Shown here: positions 26,300 to 36,167 of the stretch, in pieces | Numbering within the stretch: the first letter of the stretch is position 1 | Layout of the letters: each line of letters starts with the position of its first letter | Origin: Xylaria sp. FL1777 | Lineage: Eukaryota > Ascomycota > Sordariomycetes > Xylariales > Xylariaceae | NCBI GenBank assembly: GCA_022578965.1 | Contig: MU400704.1 | Coordinates: forward strand, 1-64,000 | Direction of reading: 5' to 3' | DNA length: 64,000 nucleotides | Notes under the pieces: model-generated | Database searches by the model: none | What the model saw: the letters and a program-made list of their open reading frames with translations, nothing else | Told to the model about the DNA's origin: nothing | Translations under genes and position numbers: made by a program

Positions 26300-26450
26300 A
26301 ATACAAGCTTTTTAACTATACTACTAAAAGCTGCAATATTAAGTAGATTAAAAGAAATAAAACTTAAACAACAAATAGTATTTTGCAGAAAACTTTAAAA
26401 ATAGTGTAAAAGCTTTAAAAAAATTTTATAAAGCTAACTTTAATTTTATA
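26300..26450 (+). pseudogene. Gy-B chromodomain remnant
   Basis: The frame reads YQ/*KLQY*VD*KK*NLNNK then YFAENFKNSVKALKKFYKAN. This lines up with the chromovirus chromodomain LEYLVKWKGY....TWEP.ENLKNAPE.L.EFH. The conserved Trp of KWKGY and of TWEP are both stops. Such domains bind methylated histone H3 and direct new copies into heterochromatin, which fits the nested clustering seen here. Confidence 0.88.
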
Positions 26451-26790
26451 GAACCCCTGGTGTAACTAAAAGTATAACTGCAAGCCGTAAAAAACAATTA
26501 GTTTAATAAGCTATACTTTAACAACAATAAAGCAATAGCAGCTAAAAAAAAAGTTATATAAAAAAAAAATCGTAAATAATTAAAAAAAAAAAAAGGCTTA
26601 TATTTATATAAAAGTAATAACATAAAACAAACAATTAAAAGTTTAACGTATAAAAAAACCTATTTAGTAGCATAATTAAACAAAAGCCTTAATTAAAGCC
26701 AACAAGCAAATACTTAAGGCTATTCTTTTTTTAGCTAAAAAACAATTAAAAACTAACTGTTTAAACTATATAAGCAGCATTCTTTTTTTT

Positions 26791-26800
26791 GGAAAAGGGG
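26791..26800 (+). other. Polypurine tract of Gy-B
   Basis: GGAAAAGGGG ends exactly one base before the 3' LTR starts at 26801. A run of G this long is exceptional in this window and has survived although most other G positions have been lost. Confidence 0.88.
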
Positions 26801-27086
26801 TAATTATAGTATAATAACTAATAGCCTTATAGCTTTATGTTCTAATATAGCTAAATAAATATAGCTGCGCTACACTTTAATGTAGCTAAGCTAGTTTATA
26901 TATATATATGAACTACTTAATAGTGCATAAACTATTTATTAGCCACATATACCGTAATTAAGCTACTTAGCTACTTCTTATAAACCACTCCATAAAATAG
27001 CTCTTTTTTTCTTTATACTTAGATTTTAATACAAATCCAGCTTTTCAAATAAAGCCTTGTTTTTTAAGATAGCTTAACGTATAACA
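26801..27086 (+). repeat. Gy-B 3' LTR
   Basis: 286 bp, begins TAATTATAGTATAATAACTA and ends GTATAACA. Compared with the 5' LTR it keeps more C (for example ACAAATCCAGCTTTTC near 27031), while the 5' LTR keeps more G/C near its start (GGCCTTATAGCCC). Differences are nearly all transitions. Confidence 0.95.
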
Positions 27087-29220
27087 AACATATTAAAATA
27101 AGCAGCATACTTTTTTTTTTTATTAACCGAAATGTTATTAAATATGCCTATAAAATATATATTAATAGCAACACTAAAAAACGTATTAATAGCTATACTA
27201 CGTTATATAATCCCTTTAATGCGCTAAATCTATTAATAAAAAAAAAGCAATAATTTGCTAATACTAAGATTAATAAGTTTAACATTAAGATTATTTAACT
27301 AACTAAAGTTTTAATATAGCAAAACATACTAAGTTTAGCTAATAAAAATAAGCTATTTATTAAAAGTAATAAAAAATAGCAGCTATATATTTTTAATTAT
27401 AAAAAAACAAAAAAAAAAGAAAAAAAAACTAAAAAACTATAGCTAAATATAAATTAGCGCAAAGTATTATATACGTTTTACCTTTTTTGCTTTTTTTTTA
27501 GCTTTTTAGGACTACTATTTGCTAGCGATTTTTTATTATGCTTTAGTAGTTTAAATTATACTAATGAATTTATAGCTAGCAATATATTTATATATATAAA
27601 AAAAGCATTTAAAAGTAATATAACTATAGTTAGTTTTGCTAAAAATAATAAAACAGGAATTATAACTACTATTAAGCGTAAAGCTAACTAGCTTAACTAT
27701 ATACTAAGCGTTTAACAAATATTTAACTGCTGCTTTATTTGTATTTTTAGTATTGATTTTAAGGTTAAACAAGGTATATTTTTAATAGTATTTTTAATTT
27801 ATGCTTTATTTGCAAAATGCTTAGCATCCTTATTAAAAATATGCTAATATATTATAAAAAGCTTAGTATATAAAACGTAGCTATATTTTTTTTATTTATT
27901 TTATTTAAATATTTTTATAGCATTATAAACTAAAAAAAACATAATATTTATATTAATTATTTCGTTAAATATAGCAGCAATATATTATTAAACCTTTTTT
28001 AGTATAAAATATTTTGCTATGCTATTAATAGCAAAGTTTAGGTGTTAATATAAATTTATAAAGTATTTTGCGTAGAATTTTTAAAGCTTTTGCTATAAAA
28101 ACTAAAAAATAATTCTTTTTTAAAGCGTAAACTATTAGTATATTTTTAGCAGTAACTTTAGTAGTTAGCTAAAGTTATAATAATATAAATTGTAGCATAC
28201 TTTTTATTATATATTTTTTTGCTTTTTAATATTTTTATTATTTAGCTGCTATAAAAACTATAAAGCATACTTTTTAAAGCATTTTGCATTTATAAACTTA
28301 TATATGTTTAACTAAATAGCTTATAGCTTATTTTTAAACTTTAGTTTAGCTTTAGTTTATTTAGCAAGCTTAACTAGTTTAAACTGTTTTAGTTTAAAGT
28401 TAACTATTAAATTATTTTTATGTTTAAGCTTATTAATTATAATTAATTAATAATTTAATAGTATAAACTGTATATAGTTAAATGTTAAGCTTTTTAATGC
28501 ACTGTTACTTATGTTTATTATAAAGCGCAAATTACTTTAATTGTTTTTTAATAGCTTTTTTTTATGCTTTAGTTTAAAAAGCTTAACTTTTTGCGTTTTT
28601 AGTAAATTGAAATACTAATAAAAAGCAAAAAAGAATGCTGTTTTTTATGTTATACTATTTTAAATAGCTTAGCTAAACTTTTGCAACAGGTTTAAAAGGT
28701 CTTTAAAAGCAACAAAGCTAAACTAAACAACATACGTTATGTTATAAATATTTATCTTTATTTTAAGAGCTATAGTAATAAACATAATTTAACAAAAAAA
28801 GTCTAGCTTTATAAATTCGTTATATAACTGCTATTAGTTATTAAAACGTATATCTGCATTATATTTTTAAACAAAACGCTTTACTTTAATTAAAATAAAC
28901 TTTAATTTTTAAAGCTATATTATTAAAAAATAGCGCGTAGCAATAAGCCTTTTTTTACTATTTATAAAAACAATGGTTTTAAAGATTAAGTGTGCTATAT
29001 TACGCTATATTTTGCTAATTAAGAAACTTAATTGCTAGTAATTTTTTATAATAATACTTTTTTTTATAAAATAAACAACAAAAGATATATTAAGCTAATT
29101 AACTAAAGCATAAACAAATTGCAGTTTTTTTAAACAAGTATTTTATTATTAAAATCTAGCTTTAAGCAATATAAACTTTTAAGCATTTAAGCTTAATGTA
29201 GCAATATAGCTAAACTATAA
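27087..29220. other. DNA-1 right half, upstream of the transposase-like block
   Basis: AT-rich sequence belonging to DNA-1. The plus strand has a loose coding look at 27120-27430 and 28680-28980 (long runs of amino-acid-like codons between TAA/TAG stops), but I found no zinc-finger, helix-turn-helix or DDE motif that I would defend. Confidence 0.4.
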
Positions 29221-29420
29221 TATATTTTATAAAACTAACGTTTTTATATAATATATATTAAAGTATGTAATCTAGAAATTTTTTTATTAATAAACTATAT
29301 AACGCTTATTAATAGCTATAAATATAATTTTTTAGTTAAACAAAAAGTTATAAAGCAAGTTAATAAAGTGTTTTTAAGTAGCTTATTTAAGCTTAAAAAT
29401 AATATATATAAAGCGTTTTA
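29221..29420 (+). pseudogene. Possible MULE-type transposase fragment in DNA-1
   Basis: The frame at about 29264-29370 reads NLEIFLLINYITLINS then YKYNF and KVIKQVNKVFL. Allowing only C-to-T and G-to-A changes, I-N-Y can derive from T-D-R and the following residues from a VALING-like run. That resembles the TDRE.ALMNA...FP...LLC.WH..K block of Mutator-like transposases. Position inside an element with clean inverted ends supports a transposase here. The match is short and depends on back-inference, and the WH pair is not visible, so a hAT transposase or another protein remains possible. Confidence 0.35.
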
Positions 29421-30399
29421 AAGCTAACTTAGCTTATATAGCATTATTTTATTAAACAATAAAAATATACTTTTATAACTACTTATATAATACTAATTAA
29501 CTTTTGTTATATTATTTATTATTAATAATAAATAAGTATTAAAAATTTAAATAATTAAGTTAAACTAATTATGTTTTAATTATTTTAATAAGCATAACTG
29601 CAAAGTTATTATACTTTGTATAATAACTAAAACAGTTTATAATATAATGCTTTTTTTATAACTAGTTTAAGCTATTAGTATAATATTATTATAATAAAAT
29701 ATTATATGCTAAATTAACTTAACTTGCTTAACTTTAAGCTTAAGCTTATATAATTTGTTAAAGAATTAACGATTTAAAATAGCACTAATAATAGCTTATA
29801 TAAAGTTATATTTTAATATGCACTATTAATTATGTTTTAATTGCAGCAAAATATATTACATAAAATACCAAATATAGTTATTAAATAAATGCTTTAATAC
29901 TGCATTACTAGCTAGTTTATTTAATTTACTAAGTTTTTTAATAAATTCTAAAAGTTCTAAAGCTATTAGTTTTTTTAAAAAGTAACTATTAATTAAGCTA
30001 AAGCTAAAATTGTTAAAAGTTTGCAGTTTTATAGTAAAGTAAAAAAATAACACTAGTTAATAAATTAACAAATAAAGCTTAACTTTTAACCGTTTAAGCT
30101 TAAAATACTACAACATAATAAAGTATTTTAATTATAAAATTAGCGCTAAATATAAGCATTACTATAAAAAGCTCTAAGCAATATTATAATTGTTTTTTTT
30201 AGGTTTTATTAGCAAATAATCTATAGGTGTAAATAATATATATACGTATGCAAAATAAACTTTAGCTCAAAAATTAACAAAGGTACTTTAAACTAAAATA
30301 CATAGAACATAAGCCTTAAACCTATAAATACATTTGTACGAGCTTTTAAAAAAGGTAAGTTATAGCTTGTAGCAAGCGCAGCTTGCTGTTTTATGTTTT

Positions 30400-30421
30400 T
30401 AGTTTAAAGCACCTAAAATAA
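30400..30421 (-). repeat. DNA-1 right terminal inverted repeat
   Basis: Plus strand TAGTTTAAAGCACCTAAAAT then AA, the reverse complement of the left end with one transition. Just inside it (30370-30390) lies the palindrome-like AGCAAGCGCAGCTTGCT, locally rich in G+C for this window, possibly a subterminal binding site. Confidence 0.87.
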
Positions 30422-30429
30422 TTAAACAT

Positions 30430-32257
30430 AACTTTTTTTTAAGCTACATTTTAAGCTTTAGTAGTTTAGAATTTTTATAGTTTTATAAGTTTGCTAATTA
30501 TATTAACTTACTACTTTTTATTGTTTGCTACTTTTAGTTAAACTATTTTTTTAAGTTATATACTAAACAACTTTAATTGTTTATATAGCAAATATATCTT
30601 TTTGTAATTTGTTTTAATAACTATAAAGCTTTTAAATAATATTTATATGCTTGTTTATTTTAACTTATATAAATAAAGCATTTAGATTTATTTAATATAG
30701 CATTTTTATTTTAACTTAAAATAGTAATTTTATATTTTTGCTTTAAAAACGTATTTTTTAAATTGCTTCGTTATTTTTTGTTATTTTAAACTTTTATAAC
30801 TTGTACTTTTTTTTTAAATTAAAGAATTTTTTCTTTTTTATAGCTGTTTCTTTCGTTTTTTTTCTTAAATTAGTATTATTTTTAAAAGTATTCTTTTTTT
30901 TTGCAGTTATAACATTTAACTTTAAATATATTTTAAAGTTATTATTTTTAAATTTTATTAATTTGTTTAAACTTTTGTTTAATACTTTTTTAAGTATTTT
31001 TTTTTTTTGTTTTTTTTAGTTTTTTTAGTTTTAAAATACTAATTAAATAATTATTAATTAATTATAATAGCTATATTAATATACGTATTAATTTTTGCTA
31101 GTTTATTTATTTTGCATAGTTTAGTTTAAACTTAAGTTTTAAGTTTACTATAAAATAAATAAAATAATGCAAGCTTAAGCAATTTTAAAATTATTGCTAA
31201 TTGTTTAAATTTTATAGCATAATTTACTGCTGCTTTTATTTGTTTTAAGCAATAAAGTGCTTTTTTTGCGTGTTTTGTTTTTTAAGTGTTTTTAAATAAT
31301 GCTTTTATTTAATTTTTAAACTTAACGTAGTTTTTAAAAAATTTTTTTGTTTTTAGCTTAAAGTTAGTTAATTTATTAGCTTTTAAAAAATCTTTTAAAA
31401 TAAGTTAAAACTATTTTAGTACTTTTTTTAACAAAAATTATAAAATAGTTATTATTTTTTAGTTTTTTTTTATAATAGTAGTAAAGTATTATTTTAAATA
31501 AAGTTTAATATAAATTAAAAAAGCTTTTATATTTATAAATTTATTATAAAGCTTTAAAGCAATAAGTTTAAAACCTTTAATATTTAGCATTTTTAACATT
31601 ATAAATAATTTTAATAATAAAAGCAATAATAATAATAAAAAGTTAAGTTTTTTATTTTAAGTTATTATTTTAAGTGTAATAATAATAAAAATAAACATTA
31701 AGTTTACTAGTAGTAATATTAACATTAGTTATAGCATAATTACTTGTTTAAAACTTTGATTTATTATTATAATAGCAGTTATTATTGCTGCTTTAATTAT
31801 TATAGCTAATATTTATGCTAGTTTAAAAGTTATAACGCTTAATATTTAAGCTGTTTTTTAAGTTAAAGCAACTAATTTGCTTTATAGTATTAATATTAAC
31901 ATTAGTTTTTTTTTATTACTGCTACTTAATTTTTTTTTTTTTACTACTGCTTTTTTTTTAATAAAAATAGCTAATAAAAATATTAAAGTTTATTATTTTA
32001 ATATATTATTAGTTCTAAAAGTCTTTAAGATTTTTAAACTTAATTTTTAACTTTTTGTTTTTAGTAATATAACTTAAATCTAGTTTATTAATTATTAAGT
32101 AAAGTTTATTTACGTAATGCTATTTAGCATTTTTGTTTTTTAAATATTTTTTTAGTATACTTTTAAAAGTTTATTTTATAAATTGTTTATTACTTAACTT
32201 TTTATACTAATATTTGTTTTTATATATTAAGTTCTACTAATTAAAAAGCTATTAAAG
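30430..32257 (-). pseudogene. Gy-A copy 2 5' portion (gag region)
   Basis: This region lies between the DNA-1 right boundary and the 5' LTR. It is collinear, in reverse complement, with 60492-62314 in the right-hand Gy-A copy. For example the TATTAATTAATTATAATAGCTATA stretch at 31047-31075 pairs with 61670-61700. By position it should encode Gag and the start of Pol, but I see no zinc knuckle. The plus-strand open stretch 30801-31019 (Phe/Leu-rich) is antisense to the element and is not a gene. Confidence 0.7.
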
Positions 32258-32751
32258 TATAATAAACTTATTATATATTAATATAACAGGTATGCTTTTA
32301 AGGTTTTAATTTGTAGGTAATAATAAGATCTTTAATAGTAGTTCGTTAAGGAGGTTTTTAAAGTACTTTTATTACTATGCATTAATAAAGGTCTTAAAGA
32401 ATTAAAAGTAATAAATATATTAGTGTTTAGCAGTTATAAAAAATTAATAGCTAAAGAACTAAAACTAAATAAATAACTAAGTATAAAAAATATATAATTA
32501 TATAAATAAAAAAAAAGTAAAAAAAGTAGTAACTTTTTTTAAACTATTATAAGTTTAATAAACATTAAATTACTATAAGCTTAGTAAGCTTTAAATTATT
32601 ATAAGCTTAGTAAGCCTTAAATTATTGTAAGCTTAGTAAGCTAAATAGGTTATTATATAACTTTAGCTTTAGCTAGCAAAAAAAAAGGTGCAAGGTATAT
32701 ATAAAAGCATTAAGCTGCTCTAAAGGCCATTTTTGCGTTAACTTTATAACA
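32258..32751 (-). repeat. Gy-A copy 2 5' LTR (copy C)
   Basis: 494 bp; on the minus strand it starts TGTTATAAAGTTAACGC and ends AGTTTATTATA. The last 5' bases touch the second GCATA target copy at 32752-32756. It retains somewhat more G/C (GTTCGTTAAGGAGG near 32341) than its partner at 12140-12633. Confidence 0.93.
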
Positions 32752-33572
32752 GCATAATTTTGCTTGTTTAACTGCTTTTATTAATAAATTTATATTTATT
32801 AACTTTTTAGCGTTATTGCTATTTAACTTAAATACTTTTGTTTTATTATTGTTGTTTAAAATGTTACTAATTTTTTTTTTTATAAAACATAAAACAAATT
32901 TATAATAATTTAAATAGTTTATAAGCATAGCATTTAATTTTAAACTTTATAAGTTAAACTATATGCTATTCTTTTTATTTATAGATTTTTTAACTTATAA
33001 AAACTACTAAATTAAAAGTTAATAAAGCTAAGTTATAAAAACAAAAATTAATTAAACCTTTTGTTAATTTGTTATTAAGTTAGCTTTTAATAATTTTTTA
33101 GCATAGCAAGTTTAAAACTGTAATTTTTTAATAGTTTATAATATTTTGCATTTTTTTGCTTATATTAATAACTTAAAGCTATATATAATATTTGTTTAAA
33201 CATAATGCTTAAATATAATAAGCATATATATATAATATAGCATAATAAACTAAAACTAAAAAAAGGTATAAAACGTTAATAATATAAAGCTTATTAATAA
33301 AAAGGCTTAAAAAAGCTATTTTTGTACTAATTTTAGCTTTTTAACGCTTAAAAACATAGCTAGTTTAACTAAAGCTTTTGCTAAAAAGCATAATAAAAAT
33401 ATATATATATTTATAATATAAAAAGTATATATTAGCAGTTAATATTTGCTTTTTAAGCTAGCAATTTATAATAGTTTTTATTTATAAATAATAGTATTAA
33501 GCATAAGCCTTTTGCTTTTAGCTTTGTTGTTAATACGTTTACTTATAACTACTTTAGCTTTAAAAGCACTAC
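32752..33572 (+). repeat. Inverted-repeat arm 1, inner segment
   Basis: Continuation of arm 1 after the Gy-A insertion and the duplicated GCATA. It is the reverse complement of 55347-56168: for example GCTAGCAATTTATAATAGTT at 33458 pairs with the stretch ending near 55462, and the TTTATTAATAAATTTATATTTATTAACTT-type block near 32777-32805 pairs with about 56116-56145. Similarity stops after TTTAAAAGCA(C/T)TA(C/T)T, which marks the inner end of the arm. The minus-strand open stretch 32710-32928 straddles LTR and arm and is an accident. Confidence 0.88.
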
Positions 33573-35949
33573 TTTAGCTCTTTAAAGTCATAAATTGCTA
33601 TTTTAAGCAATATTTTAGCTCTAAAAACATTGTTTTAAGAGTTGTTTTAAAAGCTATTTTAAAAGTTAATATATAACTATATATTAAAACTGCTTAAAAC
33701 TAAAATTGCTTAAAACTAAAACTGCTTAAAATTAAAACTGCTTAAAACTAAAACTGCTTAAAATTAAAACTACTTAAAACTAAAACTGCTTAACACTAAA
33801 ACTGCTTAAAATTAAAACAAAATAAAAGTTAGTAATACTAAATAAACTTATTAAAAATTGTTTAAAAAATACTGCTTAATATATAACTTTTTTAGTTTAA
33901 TATAAAGCATATTTTTAAATTAAAACTAGTGCTAAAAAATAGTTTTATACTATTAAACATAGCAGTTAAAAAACTTTAAACAAATAATAAATAAAATTAT
34001 TTGCTTTATTTATATTTATTAAACTAATATATTAAGTAGTTTTAAATAAAAAAACTAGCAATGTTTTATTATGTTTAATAATTATATAAACTTAGCATTT
34101 TTTATTTACTGTAGTTTTTTTTTTTATTTTGCTAGCATATTTAAAAAAAACTTACATTTAATATTCTTTAATAATTTCATTTTAACTATTAATTTTTCCA
34201 TTTTTATTTTTTTACTAAAACTAAATTATGAATTATTAAAATAGTTTTAAAGATTTTATATAAGTTAAACCTATAGATCTTAATAACCTATAATACTTTT
34301 TACTTATAAGTAATACTTTTTTTATAGTACTTATAAACTTTAATAGCTTAAAGCACTTCTTTTTTTTTATAAATTATACTTTTTTATTTGTATTTATTAG
34401 TTAGCAAAAAGGTAATAATTTAACTAATAACTTAAACAAAGTTGCAAAAGCTACATATTTAGTAGTTTTTAAACTAAACGTATATTAAAGCATATTAGCT
34501 TTTTTAAAAATAAACTATAGCTAAGCAAAGTTTATTATAAAGCTATACAAAAATATAATTATATCTTAAAACAAAAAAATAGTCTATATTATTTATATAA
34601 ATGTGTAGCTTTAGCTATTAAGCATAAAAATAATATTTGCTTTTAAATAAAACGCTAAATATATTCTTTTTTTAAGTTGCAAAAAAATTGTTTATAAAAA
34701 CTAAAAAATACTACAAAATGCTTAAAAGCTACATAATAATAAGTCTTTAGCACTAAAATATTAGCTAAAATTAAATTGCTTTTAACTTTAATAAAAGCAA
34801 AGTAAATTTATAAATAGCATTTATAGCTATTTAGCAGCAAACCTATTAAAAATTAAAAATAGCTATATAATTTATAGCGCTTATATAAGCTTGCTGCTTT
34901 TATAAGCGCTAAAACCTTTATATATTTTAATTAAAGCGCTATATATGCTAGCTAATCCTTAAAATAAAGTTTTTAATTATTAAATTAAGTATTATTTAAA
35001 AGCTAACATTATACTTATTAAAAACTCTTTAAACTAAACTAAAAAAAACTAGTTTTTAGTAGTTTTACTATTTATAATAGCGCTACTATAAACAAACCCT
35101 ATTAAAGAACAAAAGTAGTAATAATAGCTATATAATGCCTTAATAAATACTATGTTTTTTTAGTATATTATAAGTAGCATACTTAGCTATAAAAAACAGC
35201 TAGCATTATAATTAAAGCTAAACATATTTAAATTAAAGAACTTTTTATAAAGCAAACAAACATTAAAAGTATTATTTGCTATAAACCATAAAATATGCAA
35301 TATTAAAAACAATTAATTATTAAGCATAAAAAAAATAAATCGGAAAACTATTAGTAGTAAACTAACTAGCTATTAAGCAATTAATTAAAACTTCTTATTA
35401 TATTAAAAATATAATAGCTTATTTTATACTATTTATAATTAATTGCCTTTAGTTATAATATAACTAAAAAGTAATTTTTTTTGTTTTATATAATTTTAAA
35501 TTTGTTTAATAATTAGGTCTTTTGCTTGTTTTCTTTTATATATTATGTTTTACTTTAAAAAGTAAAATATAAATAAGAAAACCTTTTTATTTTTACTTAA
35601 AATATTTTATAAAAAGCAAATAAAAAATGCAACAAGTATACTAAACAATATAGCTTAAATAAGCCTAATTTAAATAGTATAAAGCTGCTTATTATTATAA
35701 TACATAACTTTAAAAAAAAACATAAAAAAGTTAACTGTATATTTAAGCTAAACATAAATGTTATTATTTAAAATAGCTTTAAGCTTTCTTATGTTTTATT
35801 TATAGCACATTTATTATATATAACACTTTGCAAAAAGCATAATTATAAAATTGCAATGCTATTTAGCTTAAAAAAATATTTTAATTAAAAAAGCTTTAAT
35901 TTAGTTTATAGCTTTAACTGTGCTTAATATATATTAGCGTTTAAGTTAG
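33573..35949. other. Core region between the inverted arms, left part
   Basis: About 2.4 kb, found once in the window. It holds the 16-bp tandem array described separately and otherwise AT-rich DNA with scattered stops. A weak plus-strand coding look is present at 34440-34800 and 35040-35330, without a motif I can name. It is joined to 46010-47433 once Gy-C is removed. Confidence 0.45.
33691..33818. repeat. 16-bp tandem repeat, eight copies
   Basis: Exactly eight consecutive 16-mers of the form TGCTTAAAACTAAAAC, 128 bp in total. Variants are TGCTTAAAATTAAAAC, TACTTAAAACTAAAAC and TGCTTAACACTAAAAC, almost all transitions, so the array expanded before most of the decay. Confidence 0.93.
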
Positions 35950-35954
35950 CTTTT

Positions 35955-36167
35955 TAATAAAAAAGTTAATAAGTAGTAAAACAAATAATAGATTTTCTAA
36001 GTTTTATACAATATTAGCTAATCTAGTATTTCTATAGTAAATATAAAGCATAAGCTATACATGCTTTATTTTTATAGCTATAGTATATAGCTTAGCTTAT
36101 AAAGCTAGTGCTACTTATAAACTTTTCTTTAGAGATTACTAGTTCGACCTTTTATGCAAGCTTATTA
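35955..36167 (-). repeat. Gy-C LTR, left copy (3' LTR of the minus-strand element)
   Basis: 213 bp; plus strand begins TAATAAAAAAGTTAATAAGT and ends CAAGCTTATTA. It contains the inverted-repeat-rich patch CTAGTATTTCTATAG near 36022-36036 and AAAGCTAGTGCTACTTATAA near 36101. The 60-codon open stretch beginning at 36170, just inside the element, has no family signature and runs antisense to the element. Confidence 0.94.

Larger units (their letters stand above)
20187..27086 (+). mobile_element. Gy-B: complete 6.9-kb Gypsy chromovirus, plus strand
   Basis: Two 286-bp LTRs (20187-20472 and 26801-27086) enclose a readable gag-pol fossil in the order gag with zinc knuckle, reverse transcriptase, RNase H, integrase, chromodomain. 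A polypurine tract GGAAAAGGGG (26791-26800) lies directly before the 3' LTR, as required for plus-strand priming. The direct repeat AACA flanks the element (20183-20186 and 27087-27090); a 5-bp AAACA is also possible if the LTR end is set one base earlier. It sits inside DNA-1. The LTRs differ almost only by C/T and G/A changes, with the 5' copy more decayed. Of all elements here its proteins are easiest to read, yet every domain carries stops. Confidence 0.95.
17520..30421. mobile_element. DNA-1: class II transposon with 8-bp TSD, split by Gy-B
   Basis: A 12.9-kb insertion in Gy-A copy 2, of which 6.9 kb is the nested Gy-B element; DNA-1 itself is therefore about 6.0 kb. The ends are inverted repeats of about 22 bp, left TTATTTTAAGTGCTTTAAAC and right (reverse complement) TTATTTTAGGTGCTTTAAAC. 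The duplicated target TTAAACAT is 8 bp. An 8-bp duplication suits hAT, and some Mutator-like elements (MULEs) also make 8-9-bp duplications. A weak MULE-like block near 29270 tips me slightly to the latter. The segments 17520-20186 and 27087-30421 otherwise contain no protein I can name. The length and clean ends make it a good candidate for a full-length, formerly autonomous element. Confidence 0.87.
12140..32751 (-). mobile_element. Gy-A copy 2: complete Gypsy element, minus strand, carrying nested insertions
   Basis: This copy is bounded by two 494-bp LTRs in the same orientation and by a perfect 5-bp target-site duplication GCATA (12135-12139 and 32752-32756). Arm 2 contains the uninterrupted site (TATGC at 56164-56168), proving that the element jumped into arm 1. 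Without the 12.9-kb DNA-1 insertion it is about 7.7 kb, a normal Gypsy length. On the minus strand the order is 5' LTR (32258-32751), the gag region, the part split by DNA-1, reverse transcriptase near 15.6 kb, RNase H, integrase, chromodomain near 13.4 kb, and 3' LTR (12140-12633). Every frame is broken. Confidence 0.95.

Noticed and set aside
30801..31019. Phe-rich open stretch on the plus strand, membrane-protein-like
   Set aside because: It is antisense to the Gy-A gag region, whose A-rich sense strand gives T-rich antisense and hence Phe codons.
33691..33818. CRISPR or telomere-like array
   Set aside because: The 16-bp units abut with no spacers, and the unit is not a telomeric G-rich repeat.
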